A stretch of 64,000 nt of DNA, from contig OX940863.1 in NCBI GenBank assembly GCA_954871525.1, positions 3,076,001 to 3,140,000 on the forward strand, read 5' to 3'. Of this stretch, positions 23,661 through 34,023 are shown piece by piece; position 1 is the first letter of the stretch, and each line of letters starts with the position of its first letter. The translations under genes and the position numbers were made by a program. A model generated the notes under the pieces. It saw only the letters and a program-made list of their open reading frames with translations. It was not told the DNA's origin and searched no databases. The DNA comes from Parietaria judaica (lineage: Eukaryota; Streptophyta; Magnoliopsida; Rosales; Urticaceae).

Positions 23661-25019
23661 GTATGGAACTGTTTTCGTGAGTACTTAGCTTTGCAAGCCG
23701 GAACAAGTTATAGCGGGAGAAGGGAAATTCATGCGTTTCACATCGATTAAATTAATATTCAACTAAATTGTTATTTAATTCGACCACTTGAATTGATGGT
23801 CTGGCCTCTACTAAGTGCTGTTATTTTATTTGCTTGCTTTTAATTACGAGATTAAAAAATTAAATTTATATTGGAACGAAGAACAGCAGTTCAAGTTTTA
23901 TATTCGAACACCGTACAGTACACCTACACGACATTTCTGCAACGCTGCACTATATTAGAAAAATAAAATATGTAGTAGAAAATGGATGGGGTCGAGCCGG
24001 GGGCGAAGTAAGGAATTATCCTAAGAGGGGGCGGAAACTACTATCGAAGCGTCTTTTTGGAGAGTTCTCATTATATTTGGCCTTTACATGAGGGATAGGC
24101 GACGAGAAATTGTAAAACCCTCTAGCAATACAATTTGATATATCACAAATTTAAACATGTAGTACATATATTAAATAATTCCGAATAACAGAAATAAATT
24201 TAAGGTCCTTTAACTATGGTTCACATTAATCCGTTGTTAATATTTATTAATCCGAAAAATCAATAAAAAAAAAGTACAAGAACAATTTTTTTATAATAGT
24301 ATAAAACTATATGTTTTTAATCAAAAGTGTGTAAATTCGTGAGTTGGCTAAAATAGAAATAACAACTTTCCATCTCTAAAAAAAAACTCAATAGTTAAAA
24401 AACGAATAGAACACAAAACTTAAACTAAATTAAGATATATATAAAAAAATTGATAGCAAAAACTCTACAAAACTAGTTTAAAGAGATGGATCGCCTCTGA
24501 AAATTTAGCTAACGATGTAGTCAACAGGATAAGACAATAATGGGCACAACAATGAATCACTACTTTTTTATTTTCAATTTCAATACTAACAACATGGTTT
24601 TCAAACCGAAGACGTTTTTTCTCCCTGATAAATTTCTTTTATTTAACATTTATTTGGGAAGTCGACGTGCTGCATATAAATTAAGTATAAAAAAAGGTGG
24701 AAAAATATAAAGTTATGATTTTCTAAAGAAATAAGTACTCCCGACTTGAATTTTGAGAGGCAGGGGTACATTCAATTCGCATTAATGAAGGATAACTGAT
24801 GAAGTTAGAATTACAGAATGTCACGAAAAACACGTCTTTGCGAGCTAAAACTCTACTTTCTCAAGCAAAAGTTTATTTTTGTAATCATTATCAACTTAGC
24901 TCAAGCATACATTTGCTCTTATTTTATAATACAAGAAAATCATAATAAAATCATAAAGCCAAGATCTAATATTCCTAATTTAGTTAAAAAATCGAATCAA
25001 AATCAAGGAAAATAAATGC

Positions 25020-25470
25020 AAATAATATCATAGTAAAAGAGAATAATTCTCTATGAATTGAGTAGATTCACTTCTTAATTTAAGGCCAACTTGTATTGCA
25101 TCATTCTCTTCGGCTTGGACAAAATTCGTCCTCAAATTTGGACCCTCGGCCCATGTCGGGCCTCCACCGCCATTGTTCGCGCTTGTGTCGACGCCAAAGC
25201 CGTCTTCGTAAAATGACTTAATTCTTTGGATCTACATTTCACTCGCACGCCTCTTTAGATCACTACTCTCGAGATACCTACGTTGTTGACATCGATAGTC
25301 GTGCTCGACTTGATTTTCGGGACCTTGATCGCGGTCATCACAATTGTCACTATAATGGACTAGCTCGAAACCTAAACAATCTAACATATGTGGCCTCCTC
25401 TTGCTCGGCACACATGTTGTCGTCATATACGACCTCGTCATACACGTTTTGGCTTACTCTATCATCGTAC
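25020..25470 (-). pseudogene. Degenerate acidic linker of the MULE transposase
   Basis: On the minus strand the three frames give successive scraps that together look like the acidic linker between the N-terminal domain and the DNA-binding domain of Ulp1-clade MULE transposases: YDEVVYDDNMCAEQEEATYV, then a CDDRDQGPENQVEHDYRC frame, then NDAIQVGLKLRSESTQFIEN. They are separated by frameshifts and stops. The last scrap resembles the start of the transposase domain that precedes the zinc-binding DNA-binding region. After about 25020 similarity stops, so this is the likely right breakpoint of the inserted cargo. Assignment rests on amino-acid character and position; moderate confidence. Confidence 0.5.
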
Positions 25471-26317
25471 ACATGTGTTTATTATTTTAAGCCCCTAAAA
25501 GTATGTTAATGACCAAAACTAAAAACTTAGGGTTTCAAATGCTTCTAGTGGAGGTGAAATAAGGACATTGTCGTGGTTTTTTACGACGGCGACGAATGGA
25601 GGGACACAAACGCTTGGCCCACCTAAAGACTTCGTAAAAGAAATTTTCTTATGCTTGTAACGGTTATGTGGGCCCATCATCAGCGAAGGAAGAGACAGAA
25701 ATGATAAATAAAATAAAAAAGACATTGTAGTCCCAAAAAAAAATCCTTTTTATATAAAATTTTAAGGAAAAAATAGAAATCAAACATTACTAAAAATTAA
25801 TTACCATAATTCAATTTTATCAATTTTCTTCTATTCGTGTTACTAATTAATATATTTTCCAGTTTTATTTGTGTATGCTGAAACTGAACTACATATCCTC
25901 TACGTCACCTTTAGTAATGAATAATGACTCATCACCCATTATATTCAGCAAAACTTGTGCTCTATTTCTTTTTGCTTTTCCTCTATTATTTAATTTCTTT
26001 CCAAGAGCCAACATTAATCTGATTATCGAGAAAGTGAAGTCACCATGTAGCGACAAAGAAGTTCCCATTGAGCTTAATCATTTAGCCACGTCCACAAAGA
26101 ATTTCCTTTTCAACTTTATCATCCCCTAATCATGTTACTATAATCATAACCTGAACAAGGATTTAAATTTTTAATGTAAACATAAAGAAAATTCGTAATG
26201 TTAAAAAAAATAATATTAATTAAATTATATAAAAAAGGAGGAACTGGAAACCCCAGAATATTCTTGGCTTTGTATTTTTTTTTTGGGAAATACTATCCGA
26301 CCAATTTAAAGAAAAAA

Positions 26318-26806
26318 TCAAGCAAAGCTCGATTGTAGTGTGTCGTCTGCTAAATGAACTTCGTGAAAAACCTTTTCTTCACACCGCTTTGAAGATGGCA
26401 TTACAATTAACTTTTTCAATACCGGAGTTACGTAGAGTATGTTCTTTCCACGGCGAACAATATCAAGTATCTGACGATCAACATCCAACTCAACAGGTCG
26501 ACATCCGTGCTGCAACAGTTTTACCTCGATTCTGAGATCATACACCCGCTCATCCACCCCGAGTCTTTCATACAACTGATCCATCAACTGTGTGTGACTA
26601 ATGTCCATCGGCGCTAAGAAAAAACTATTCTTCGCATTGGTGTAGTTCCACTTCTCATTTTCAAGAACCCACTCGCCATCATATTCGAAATATACATCCA
26701 AATCTGTTTTCACGGGAAAGTACAAAATCAATTAAGAAAAAGCAAGGACAATCACAAAAAAAATTGACATAAATAAGAATCAAATCATACCCATTGGTTT
26801 TGACAT
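26318..26806 (-). pseudogene. MULE transposase N-terminal exons (PB1-like region)
   Basis: The first exon (26806-26791) encodes MSKPM plus one base. A GT-AG intron follows, and exon 2 starts at 26703 in frame (DLDVYFEYDGEWV). Exon 2 runs about 128 codons through LMDQLYERLGVD and VYDLRIEV, typical of the N-terminal domain of plant MULE transposases that carry Ulp1 partners, and then hits a stop after LQSSFA at 26318. The next homologous piece appears only at 25470, so about 850 bp of unexplained sequence (25471-26317) intervenes. The promoter side holds the 102-bp array and the right terminal repeat. Confidence 0.75.
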
Positions 26807-26884
26807 GGTGCCGATGGGTCTATGACAATGTTGATAAGAAACTCTAAACGAAAATCTGAAACAAAAGAGAAGAATGTTAATCGT

Positions 26885-27305
26885 ACAACCTCCCACAAAA
26901 CTGCCCAGAAAACTGTCCCTAAATAACCCAAAACTGTCCCCGAAATCCAAATTACTGTCCCCAAAAAATGAAGAAACTGCCCCAATACAACCTTCAAGTG
27001 ATCTGCCCAGAAAACTGTCCCTAAAATACCGAAAACTGTCCCCAGAATCCAAATTACTGTCCCCAAAAAATGAAGAAACTGTCCCAATACAACCTTCAAG
27101 TGATCTGCCCAGAAAACTGTCCCTAAAATACCAAAAACTGTCCCAAAAATGCAAATTACTGTCCCCAAGGATCATAAGAAATTGTCCCAAGAACGTGACT
27201 CATACAACCTTCAAGAGAACTACCCAGAAAACTGTCCCTAAATTACCAAAAAGTGTTCCTAGAATGCAAAATACTGTCCCTTAGATCTGAAGAAACTGTC
27301 CCGAT
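26885..27305 (-). repeat. 102-bp tandem array of GGGACAGT motifs upstream of the transposase
   Basis: About four copies. Unit starts near 26901, 27003, 27105 and 27220 (102, 102 and 115 bp apart). Each unit carries several copies of CTGTCCC, i.e. GGGACAG on the minus strand, spaced about 25-28 bp. The motif is the same core as in the array at 5150-6545 but in opposite orientation, so both read GGGACA toward the middle of the element. Confidence 0.88.
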
Positions 27306-27809
27306 TCCTCAACATCGAACCCCAACCTCCCAAGCCCACGCCAAAAAACTGTAACAAAGTTCCTAACAAAGCCTTCCAGAGAAAAAAACCTAAACTTCAT
27401 GCAGCTTAATGAAGAAAAATACCAAAACTAACAAGGATTCCATATCCTAACTTAGTGAAGAAAAATAAACCCTAGAATAAAAGCAAACCAACAAGAAATC
27501 AAACCAAGCTAAATCAATCGAAAGAATCATAGAGAAAACGAACGAACCTCATGCAAAATCAAACGAAAATGAGCGAGAGGAGAAGGGAGACTCACGGAGA
27601 GGACGTGCGTACGGCGGACTCGCGATGGAGGCACGTGGTTCGGTGGTCGGAAGATGTTTGAGTTCGAGTTGCTGCTCGAGTTTTGTGTGGGTTCGAGTTC
27701 TGTGTGGGTCGAGTTTGAGTTCTTTGTTGCTTGGTCGAGTGGTGTGTGCGATGGGAAGGGAAGACACGGGAAGGAAGGAAGAGAGGAGAGAGAAGGAGAG
27801 GGCAATTAA

Positions 27810-27952
27810 TTATTTGGGTTAATTAATGTGGGTGTTAATTAATCAGGGGTAAAATCGTCAAAAATTGGGCAAAGTTTAGAAACATGTATTTTTTCAATAT
27901 GAGTTCAAAACTTGAATTATGGTGTTTTTTTGTGACATTTTTCAAGTTTCCC
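27810..27952 (-). repeat. Right terminal inverted repeat of the giant MULE
   Basis: Reverse complement of the left terminal repeat. It lies upstream of the minus-strand transposase start at 26806 and so probably supplied its promoter. The TATTAAAA direct repeat follows immediately at 27953. Confidence 0.88.
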
Positions 27953-28222
27953 TATTAAAAATCATCATATTCTCTTATGGAATTTATTTCACATCTTACA
28001 TTACAAATAATCAATATAATATACAGATATGGGCCAGGCCGTGCCCGAGATTTCCGGGGCCAGAGGCGAGGTGTAATTTTGGAGCCCCTAGTAAAACTAC
28101 AAAATTAAATTTCGAAGCAAAAATATGTAAGATATTTGTATAATAAATAATTACTCGTTTAAATATGACGCGTTTAGCAATTTTAGAAGCAAAAGCAAGC
28201 ACTAGTCAAATATAATTTAAAG

Positions 28223-29560
28223 CAAGGTTCAAAATGCCGTTTTTGCCGAAAAATTGTTTGCCGTTATCGACGGAGTAATCGTTTACCGATGGATTTATCG
28301 ATGGAAAATTTATAAAAATTATCGTTTGCCGTTATCGAAACTTATCAAACTTATCGATGGATTAATCGGTTATCGATGGATTTATCGATGGAAAACCTAT
28401 AAAAAATAAATTATAATAACAATTATTATTTACAAATTATAAGTTGTAACTTGTTAGTCAAAATGCTCTCTTTAGTTATTTACTATTAGATAAAATATGC
28501 TTATTTGATAAATTTTGGAAAGAGTCAAAGTCATATTTTACTAAAATAAAATATTTTAAAATCACCAATTGTTAATTATATAAAATCTTCCCACTTGAAG
28601 TTGTATAAAAAAAATTGAAGAACTAGCTCAATTTAACCAATTTCCTAAAAATATGTACTTTTGCCTCCATAGTTGGAAAACGTCAAATTACAAAACAAAT
28701 TATGTCAACCACACAATTTATGAATTATATACAATATTGTAAAATGAAATTACACCAAAAAAGTCGATTAACTAGCTCAATTAACCAATTTCGGAAACAT
28801 ATATACTTTTGCCGCAATAATTGGACAATTCGGGAAAACATCAAATTGCAAAAAAAATTATGTCAAACTCATAGTTTCCTAATTATATACATTGTTAAAC
28901 AATGAAATTACATCAAAAATATTAAAAATATAGCTCAAGTTCATTAATTTCCAAAAAATAAATACTTTTACTGCAATTATATAAACAATTCTAACAAACA
29001 CTAAAATCACCCCAAATCTGCAAAAAAAAAAAAAAAAAAAATCACACAAACTATTATAATTCATCCATATTCCTTAATAAACCTTAAAAAATCAAATTCA
29101 ACTATAACATTTGATTCAAAACCTAAAATGTACAATCAAAGTATCATGAAACTCAAACTTGAACTTTCATTCAACCTAATAGTTTTCTATGTAACTCTAT
29201 TAAATATAGAATAAAATTGTAAAAATTTGACATGATTCATACATATACAACATTTAAACTTCAAAACACTCAAGATCCACTAAAAAAACCCTAAAAATAC
29301 CTTTAAATTCCAAAATTAAAAGAAATTGGAACTTTTGCCGCGAAAAAGAAAAAACTATGCTGGGGTTGACTTATCTTTTTTGACCGAAAAGTGACTCACT
29401 TTTCGAAAAATTGCACTCGAAAACTTTGATGGATAAGTGACTTGCTTTTCGAATCGAAAAATCGCGATAAGTATAAAACGACAACGATAAGAGGAGATAA
29501 GTTACCGAGAAGTGGTTTTCGGCGATAAATCGCTCGATTATCGCGAAATTTCGAACCTTG
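28223..29560 (+). mobile_element. Non-autonomous hAT element, copy 1 (1,338 bp, 8-bp TSD)
   Basis: Ends CAAGGTTCAAAAT and ATTTCGAACCTTG are inverted copies. The flanking ATTTAAAG at 28215-28222 and 29561-29568 is a perfect 8-bp direct repeat, the hAT hallmark. Subterminal regions are packed with ATCGATGG / CGATAA words, candidate transposase-binding sites. The middle is AT-rich without coding capacity. A second copy in opposite orientation is at 51127-52399. Confidence 0.87.
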
Positions 29561-29597
29561 ATTTAAAGTAATTTTGAGGACTTTGATTTGAGGTTTT

Positions 29598-29599
<2 letters not shown>

Positions 29600-29628
<29 letters not shown>

Positions 29629-29629
29629 C
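29600..29629 (+). repeat. Poly-C tract of 30 bases
   Basis: An uninterrupted run of 30 C (30 G on the other strand) about 40 bp from the hAT element, followed by a short T run. Homopolymers of this length are often miscounted in sequencing, so the exact length is not reliable. Confidence 0.9.
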
Positions 29630-30127
29630 ATTTGTATATAAGTTTTTTTTTTTTGCCTACTTCGCCTCAGCATCCCCTCAAGCATGCCTCTAATCATAAG
29701 CATAAGTTTATAATTCGATTTTTTATTATTAGTAGTACTTACAGTATATGAAATTCAAAAAAACCTGACTCAAGTTTTTGATCCTACAATACTTATCAAG
29801 GTATCAGAGTTTTCATTTTATCTAATCCGAACAATTTTTTTTATAAATAGATGTAGAGAAGTACTCCATTGGATTGGAAGAAAAAAAAAAGTACACAGAA
29901 TACCCAATTTAAGAACATGGAAATGTACCTACTTTTCGCACACAATTTTGAACATTAGTAAAAATCTAGAAATATAATTCAGAAACATGGCAAAACCTTT
30001 ATTTAAGCCATCGTTCTACACATAATTAAAGAGACTACACTAAGCCATAACATTAGCCAATTCTGTGCCTGAGAAACAAAGAGAAATTGACATGAATAAA
30101 AGTTAAAAACCATAATCATACGAAAGC

Positions 30128-31870
30128 TCAATGGCGCTTCTTCCCTGTTGTAGCCTCCCAAGCTTTCAGTACGTGCCCCACAATTTCTTCCACTCCAACC
30201 CCATTCTTTATCTGAAATATACATGTGTATATATATATATGATTATAAATGACAGAAGCAGCTGAAACCAGGTTCAGATTGATGTCGTTTGCACTGAACC
30301 CACCTGAGCAAAGACGAAGGGACCCCCGTCTCTCATGCGCAGCGCGTCGCGCTCCATGACGCCCAAATCAGCCCCAACCGCTGCTGCCAGGTCGGTCTTG
30401 TTTATCACCAGGAGATCGGCTTGAGTGATTCCAGGGCCGCCCTTCCGAGGAATCTTGTCCCCGGCGGAGACGTCGATTATGTATATAATATAGTCGGCTA
30501 GCTCTCGGCTGAAGTTGGCCGCTAAGTTATCTGCAACCACACAATGAATCAAACAATTACACGAGACATGAGCTACTTATAGAGCAATGTACAAGAGAAA
30601 TACCTCCACCGGATTCGCAGAGCAGAATGTCGGTCTTGAAGAGGCTGGAAAGCTCTTCCAGGGGGCCGAGGTTGATGCTGATGTCTTCGCGGATGGCGGC
30701 GTGAGGGCATCCTCCGGTTTCCACAGCTCGAATCCTCTCCTCCGGGAGCGCTCCGTGCTTCACCAAGAACTCGCCATCCTCCTTCGTGAATATGTCGTTC
30801 GTCACCTAAAATCGAACCACGTAACTACCTTGCTCCCGAGAGCTCTTTCTGCTAAGCTACTACTAGGATAAGATTATGCATAACTAAAGCAAAAGGTGAA
30901 ACCAGACCGGGAACCAGTACTTCCATGCATTTTAGTTTCACGTCCGGTATTCTAAATTCGGAGCTGATTTTTGTCGAATCGGTCTTATTGGCTAATTCCA
31001 GTTTTTCGACCGGTAATCCAGAGTAAAAACCTGGTATTTAATATTTATCCCAGATTACTCAGTGCAAAAGTTTAACGGGATAATTGAGGAAAAAGTATTT
31101 AAGTTGTAATCAATTCGAGAAGAGAATACACAAGTTTTTTATACTAGACGGAGTACCCAAATGAATCAAATGAATTAAAAGTATGCAACTAAACAATTCA
31201 GTCCAACAATTGTCTCATCAACTAAGCATTATGAAAAATAGGAGAATGGTTGGCGCGTAGCGAAACCTTAACGGAAAAGATCACTTGTCGTTTTCTTTTA
31301 TTTCATTTGAATATTTCGCCCACCACAAATTAAGTAGGTTTTTTTTTTTTTTTGAGGGACTACAACTCAAGTAGTATTACCTCAATCATCCCAAATTTCA
31401 CCACTAACAATCAGGCTTCTTTGTATGTATTAGAAAAAAAAGGGAAGGTTTTTGGAGAGAAAAGTTGTGATATTCCGTGAGTATGAAACGTGAGACTTAC
31501 GGCAGCGAGACTATAGTTGTCCCTCAAAACCGTACAAAGAGCCAACATCAGAGCCGTTTTCCTGCACACAACACAACACAACACAACAAAGCCCCAATTT
31601 CAGCAGAGAGACATTCCCGATGGAGAAAGTCAAAGATAGGTACCCAGTGCCAACAGGTCCACCGATGCCTACGGTGAAGGCTCGCTCGGTGAAGTCCCTG
31701 GTGAGGAGTGGCTGAGCCCTCTGGCTGAAGAACCCCGGCGAGTAGATGGGCTCGTGCGAGTGCGGCGCGAGCCCGTCGTGGCTGTGGTACACCTTCCCGT
31801 CCTGCCCCACCCACGACCCCTCGTGCTGGTGCTCATGGCCATGGCCATGCTCGTGATGGTGCGAAGCCAT
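30128..31870 (-). CDS. UREG: Urease accessory protein G (GTPase)
   Basis: Five exons (31644-31870, 31501-31561, 30604-30805, 30304-30530, 30128-30211) join in frame to 266 aa, close to the usual plant length of about 275. The N-terminus is a His-rich nickel-binding stretch (residues 4-16). A P-loop GGPVGTGKT sits at residues 70-78, split by intron 1. Further SIMIBI GTPase motifs are [12 protein letters not shown] and NKTD. UreG hydrolyses GTP while delivering nickel to urease with UreD, UreF and UreH-type partners in the cytosol, so the gene supports urea nitrogen recycling. All introns have GT-AG borders. Intron 2 (30806-31500) is the longest and shows possible MITE debris around 30895-31040. 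Nothing looks broken, and the identification is secure. Confidence 0.95.
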
Positions 31871-32224
31871 GTCGAGCAGTTTCGTCGGTGCGCTTCAAAA
31901 GTCCACCTCTGCTTCGACTACGAGGCTGCTGAAGGGTCCAATAGTAGGTTACGTGTGTGGGCCAGATTACCAAAACGCCCTTCCTTAAAATAGATGATCG
32001 ATTTATCGACCGCTGACGTACGAGTACGACGAGTCCAACATTTTTTTTGTAGCTTAGATTTGAGCGCAGTATTTCTTATCTATTTTTTAATTAAAAATAA
32101 AATAGGAGGTGGGATGGGCCGGGTAAAAGAAGCCCGTGGGTCCGTGACTTTAGTTTTATTTTAGAAATAAAATTGGTTTTTTTTTGTTTTAACTTTTATT
32201 TATTTATTTTTATTGTTTGTTGTG

Positions 32225-32330
32225 TAACACTATTGACTGCAATTACATGCATCCACACATCTCGCTGGGAGAGTTGTGTAGCGGGTTTAACATTAGGCCA
32301 AACAAGTTCGGTGTCATTTGAATAGTATAT
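32225..32330 (-). mobile_element. SINE fragment, same family as at 20.6-20.8 kb
   Basis: Reversed, it reads a TGGCCTAATGTTAAACCC A-box region and ends in GCAGTCAATAGTG, matching the SINE at 20590-20800. The B-box is degraded. Confidence 0.5.
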
Positions 32331-32356
32331 TTTTTATTTGATCTTATAAACCAACG

Positions 32357-33615
32357 AAATGCCTAAAAAGCACTTAAGATGTATGAGAATTACCCATACT
32401 TTTAAACAATTCATTTATACCCATTATTAATAAACTTTTTTGGACCATATTAACCATAGTATTAATTATATTTATTAATTTTCGTTTATTATTTATTTAT
32501 AATATATTTCAAATTCGAAATTAAATTATCCTATAATTATGGTTGACAACTTCCCCTATTAATTACGTTTTCATTTAATTTTGTTACTTTTTCCCAAAAT
32601 CCTTTTCATTTATCTCATATTTTCTCTCTCCTCCGTAGTCTTCTTTCCCTATTCGACTCTTATTCTCTCGCGCAGTAGTCGTCTTCTCTCCGTCGCCCAG
32701 TCGTTGTCGTCCGTCACGCCGTCTCCTTTTGCGTCGCGTCATCGCCGCCGTCGTGCCGTCTCCTTCTCCCGTCTCCTTCCTCTGTCTCGCCAGCTTCTCT
32801 CTGTCGCCCAAAAGCTTGTTCGCTGAATAGGGCTTCTCAGTCGTTTGATCTTCTTCACCGTCTCTCTCGCCATCTTCGCTTCGTGTCTTTCAGTGGAGCC
32901 TAGCTCAGAAACATGTCCCTCTGCTCAACCTCATTGTTTGCGTTGTAAATTTTACAGTTCGACAGGTTCATAAAATATCGTAAATATATTTACAGTTTTT
33001 TACAGGTTAATAAAATTTTGTATATCTATTCACAGTTTTTTATAGGTTAATAAAATTTTGTTAATATATTTACGTAAATATACTCACCAACAATTACGTT
33101 TCGTGTGAGATCCTTGGATTGTTGTGTGTTTATTTCCTTTTAAGCCTTTGGTTTCTGTACATGGGACGATGAATCGTAAATATAGTTACGTAAATGGAAT
33201 TACGAAATCGGGTCTTCATTATACGTAATTAAAATTATAATTTTTTTGGTATTTAAATTGTATTGGTATATTTATATATATACAGTTATGGTTGATATTT
33301 TGAATTTTTTTAAAAAATTTAAATTGTTAGAATAATGATTAATAGGGAGAAAATATTCAAAAATAATTAAGAAATGATTAAGATTAATCAATTATTCTAT
33401 TTAGCTACATAAAAGGGAAAAAAATATTTTGATTTTATTAATTAATTTGAATTATTAATTAATTTTAAACGTAATTTAAATGCCGAATAATAATTAATTA
33501 ATTCGAAGGGTATATTTGTCCATATTTCAATCAATTGGTGGTTTTGATTACCATAAATATAAATGAGCATTTTTCAAAATCTTCGGTCACAAATGGGCAG
33601 TTGGCTCATTTCCCC
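32357..33615 (+). mobile_element. Dispersed repeat family, copy 2 (about 1.26 kb)
   Basis: Second copy of the family at 14540-16140, in the same orientation. The same blocks occur in order: TTGGACCATATTAACC, CT-rich leader-like stretch (about 32610-32830), TTACGTAAA words, GTCCATATTTCAAT and AAATGGGCA end. It is shorter and diverged by many substitutions and indels, so neither insertion is very recent. It fills most of the gap between UREG and the b561 gene. Confidence 0.6.
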
Positions 33616-34023
33616 AATAAATCAAATATTAAAAAATTAAGATAGGCAAGAACTAGACCCGGTTTCAGAGACTCGAAAAATCCGCCCCCTTCTCCTTTTT
33701 AAATGAAAATAACTAGAACTTCTCATGTTATTTTTTGTTCACCCGGGTAATATTACTAACTATATTATGAAATTGAATAAATAAATATCAGAAATTTTCA
33801 ATAATTTTCTTATGTTACATGTGACTCACCAATTAGCACTTCACAAAATAATTTTTCAGTTAGTAAAAAAAACGAAATTCCGAGTAAAACGACATTTAAT
33901 TAAAAAGTCAAACGACACCAGAAACTTTTGATGCATGAACTCCAATACACATATTATATAATATATATGAGTACATACATGCACCAAAAAGCAAAAGACA
34001 TAAGTCTTATATATAATCTGAAA

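Larger units (their letters stand above)
8334..25018. other. About 16.7 kb of foreign DNA splitting the MULE transposase
   Basis: Between the two homologous ends of the transposase gene lies DNA with no transposase similarity. It holds an LTR-like segment, Helitron ends, a dispersed repeat, MITEs, a SINE, a receptor-kinase pseudogene and a small secreted Cys-rich ORF, listed separately. The zinc-binding DNA-binding segment expected between the flanking pieces (roughly 90 residues) was not found, so the insertion went with a deletion. Borders are set by loss of protein similarity and are accurate to perhaps 20-50 bp. The stretches 8334-8664, 10222-11300, 12800-14100, 17124-18112, 19870-20580, 20810-21530, 22070-23240 and 23661-25018 hold no recognisable gene. 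Confidence 0.6.
900..27952. mobile_element. Giant Mutator-like element (MULE) with Ulp1 gene and nested insertions
   Basis: The left end (900 onward) and the reverse complement of the right end (back from 27952) both begin GGGAAACTTGAAAAA. They stay nearly identical for about 110 bp (one indel and a few mismatches by eye) and are recognisably similar to about 150 bp. The flanks carry the direct repeat TATTAAAA at 892-899 and 27953-27960, extendable to 9 bp with one mismatch, which fits the 9-bp target duplication of MULEs. Inside, convergent genes encode a Ulp1-type protease (plus, 1802-5013) and a MURA-like transposase (minus, 26806-6799). The transposase is interrupted by about 16.7 kb of foreign DNA (about 8334-25018). 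Without that cargo the element would be about 10 kb. The layout matches the MULE clade known to carry Ulp1-like genes. Confidence in the ends is high; confidence that all cargo is nested insertion is moderate. Confidence 0.88.

Noticed and set aside
28020..29700. GC-rich GGGCCAGGCC start with CCTCGCC-type end around the first hAT copy
   Set aside because: It might be an older element interrupted by the hAT insertion, but the end similarity is too weak and the poly-C tract obscures the right side.
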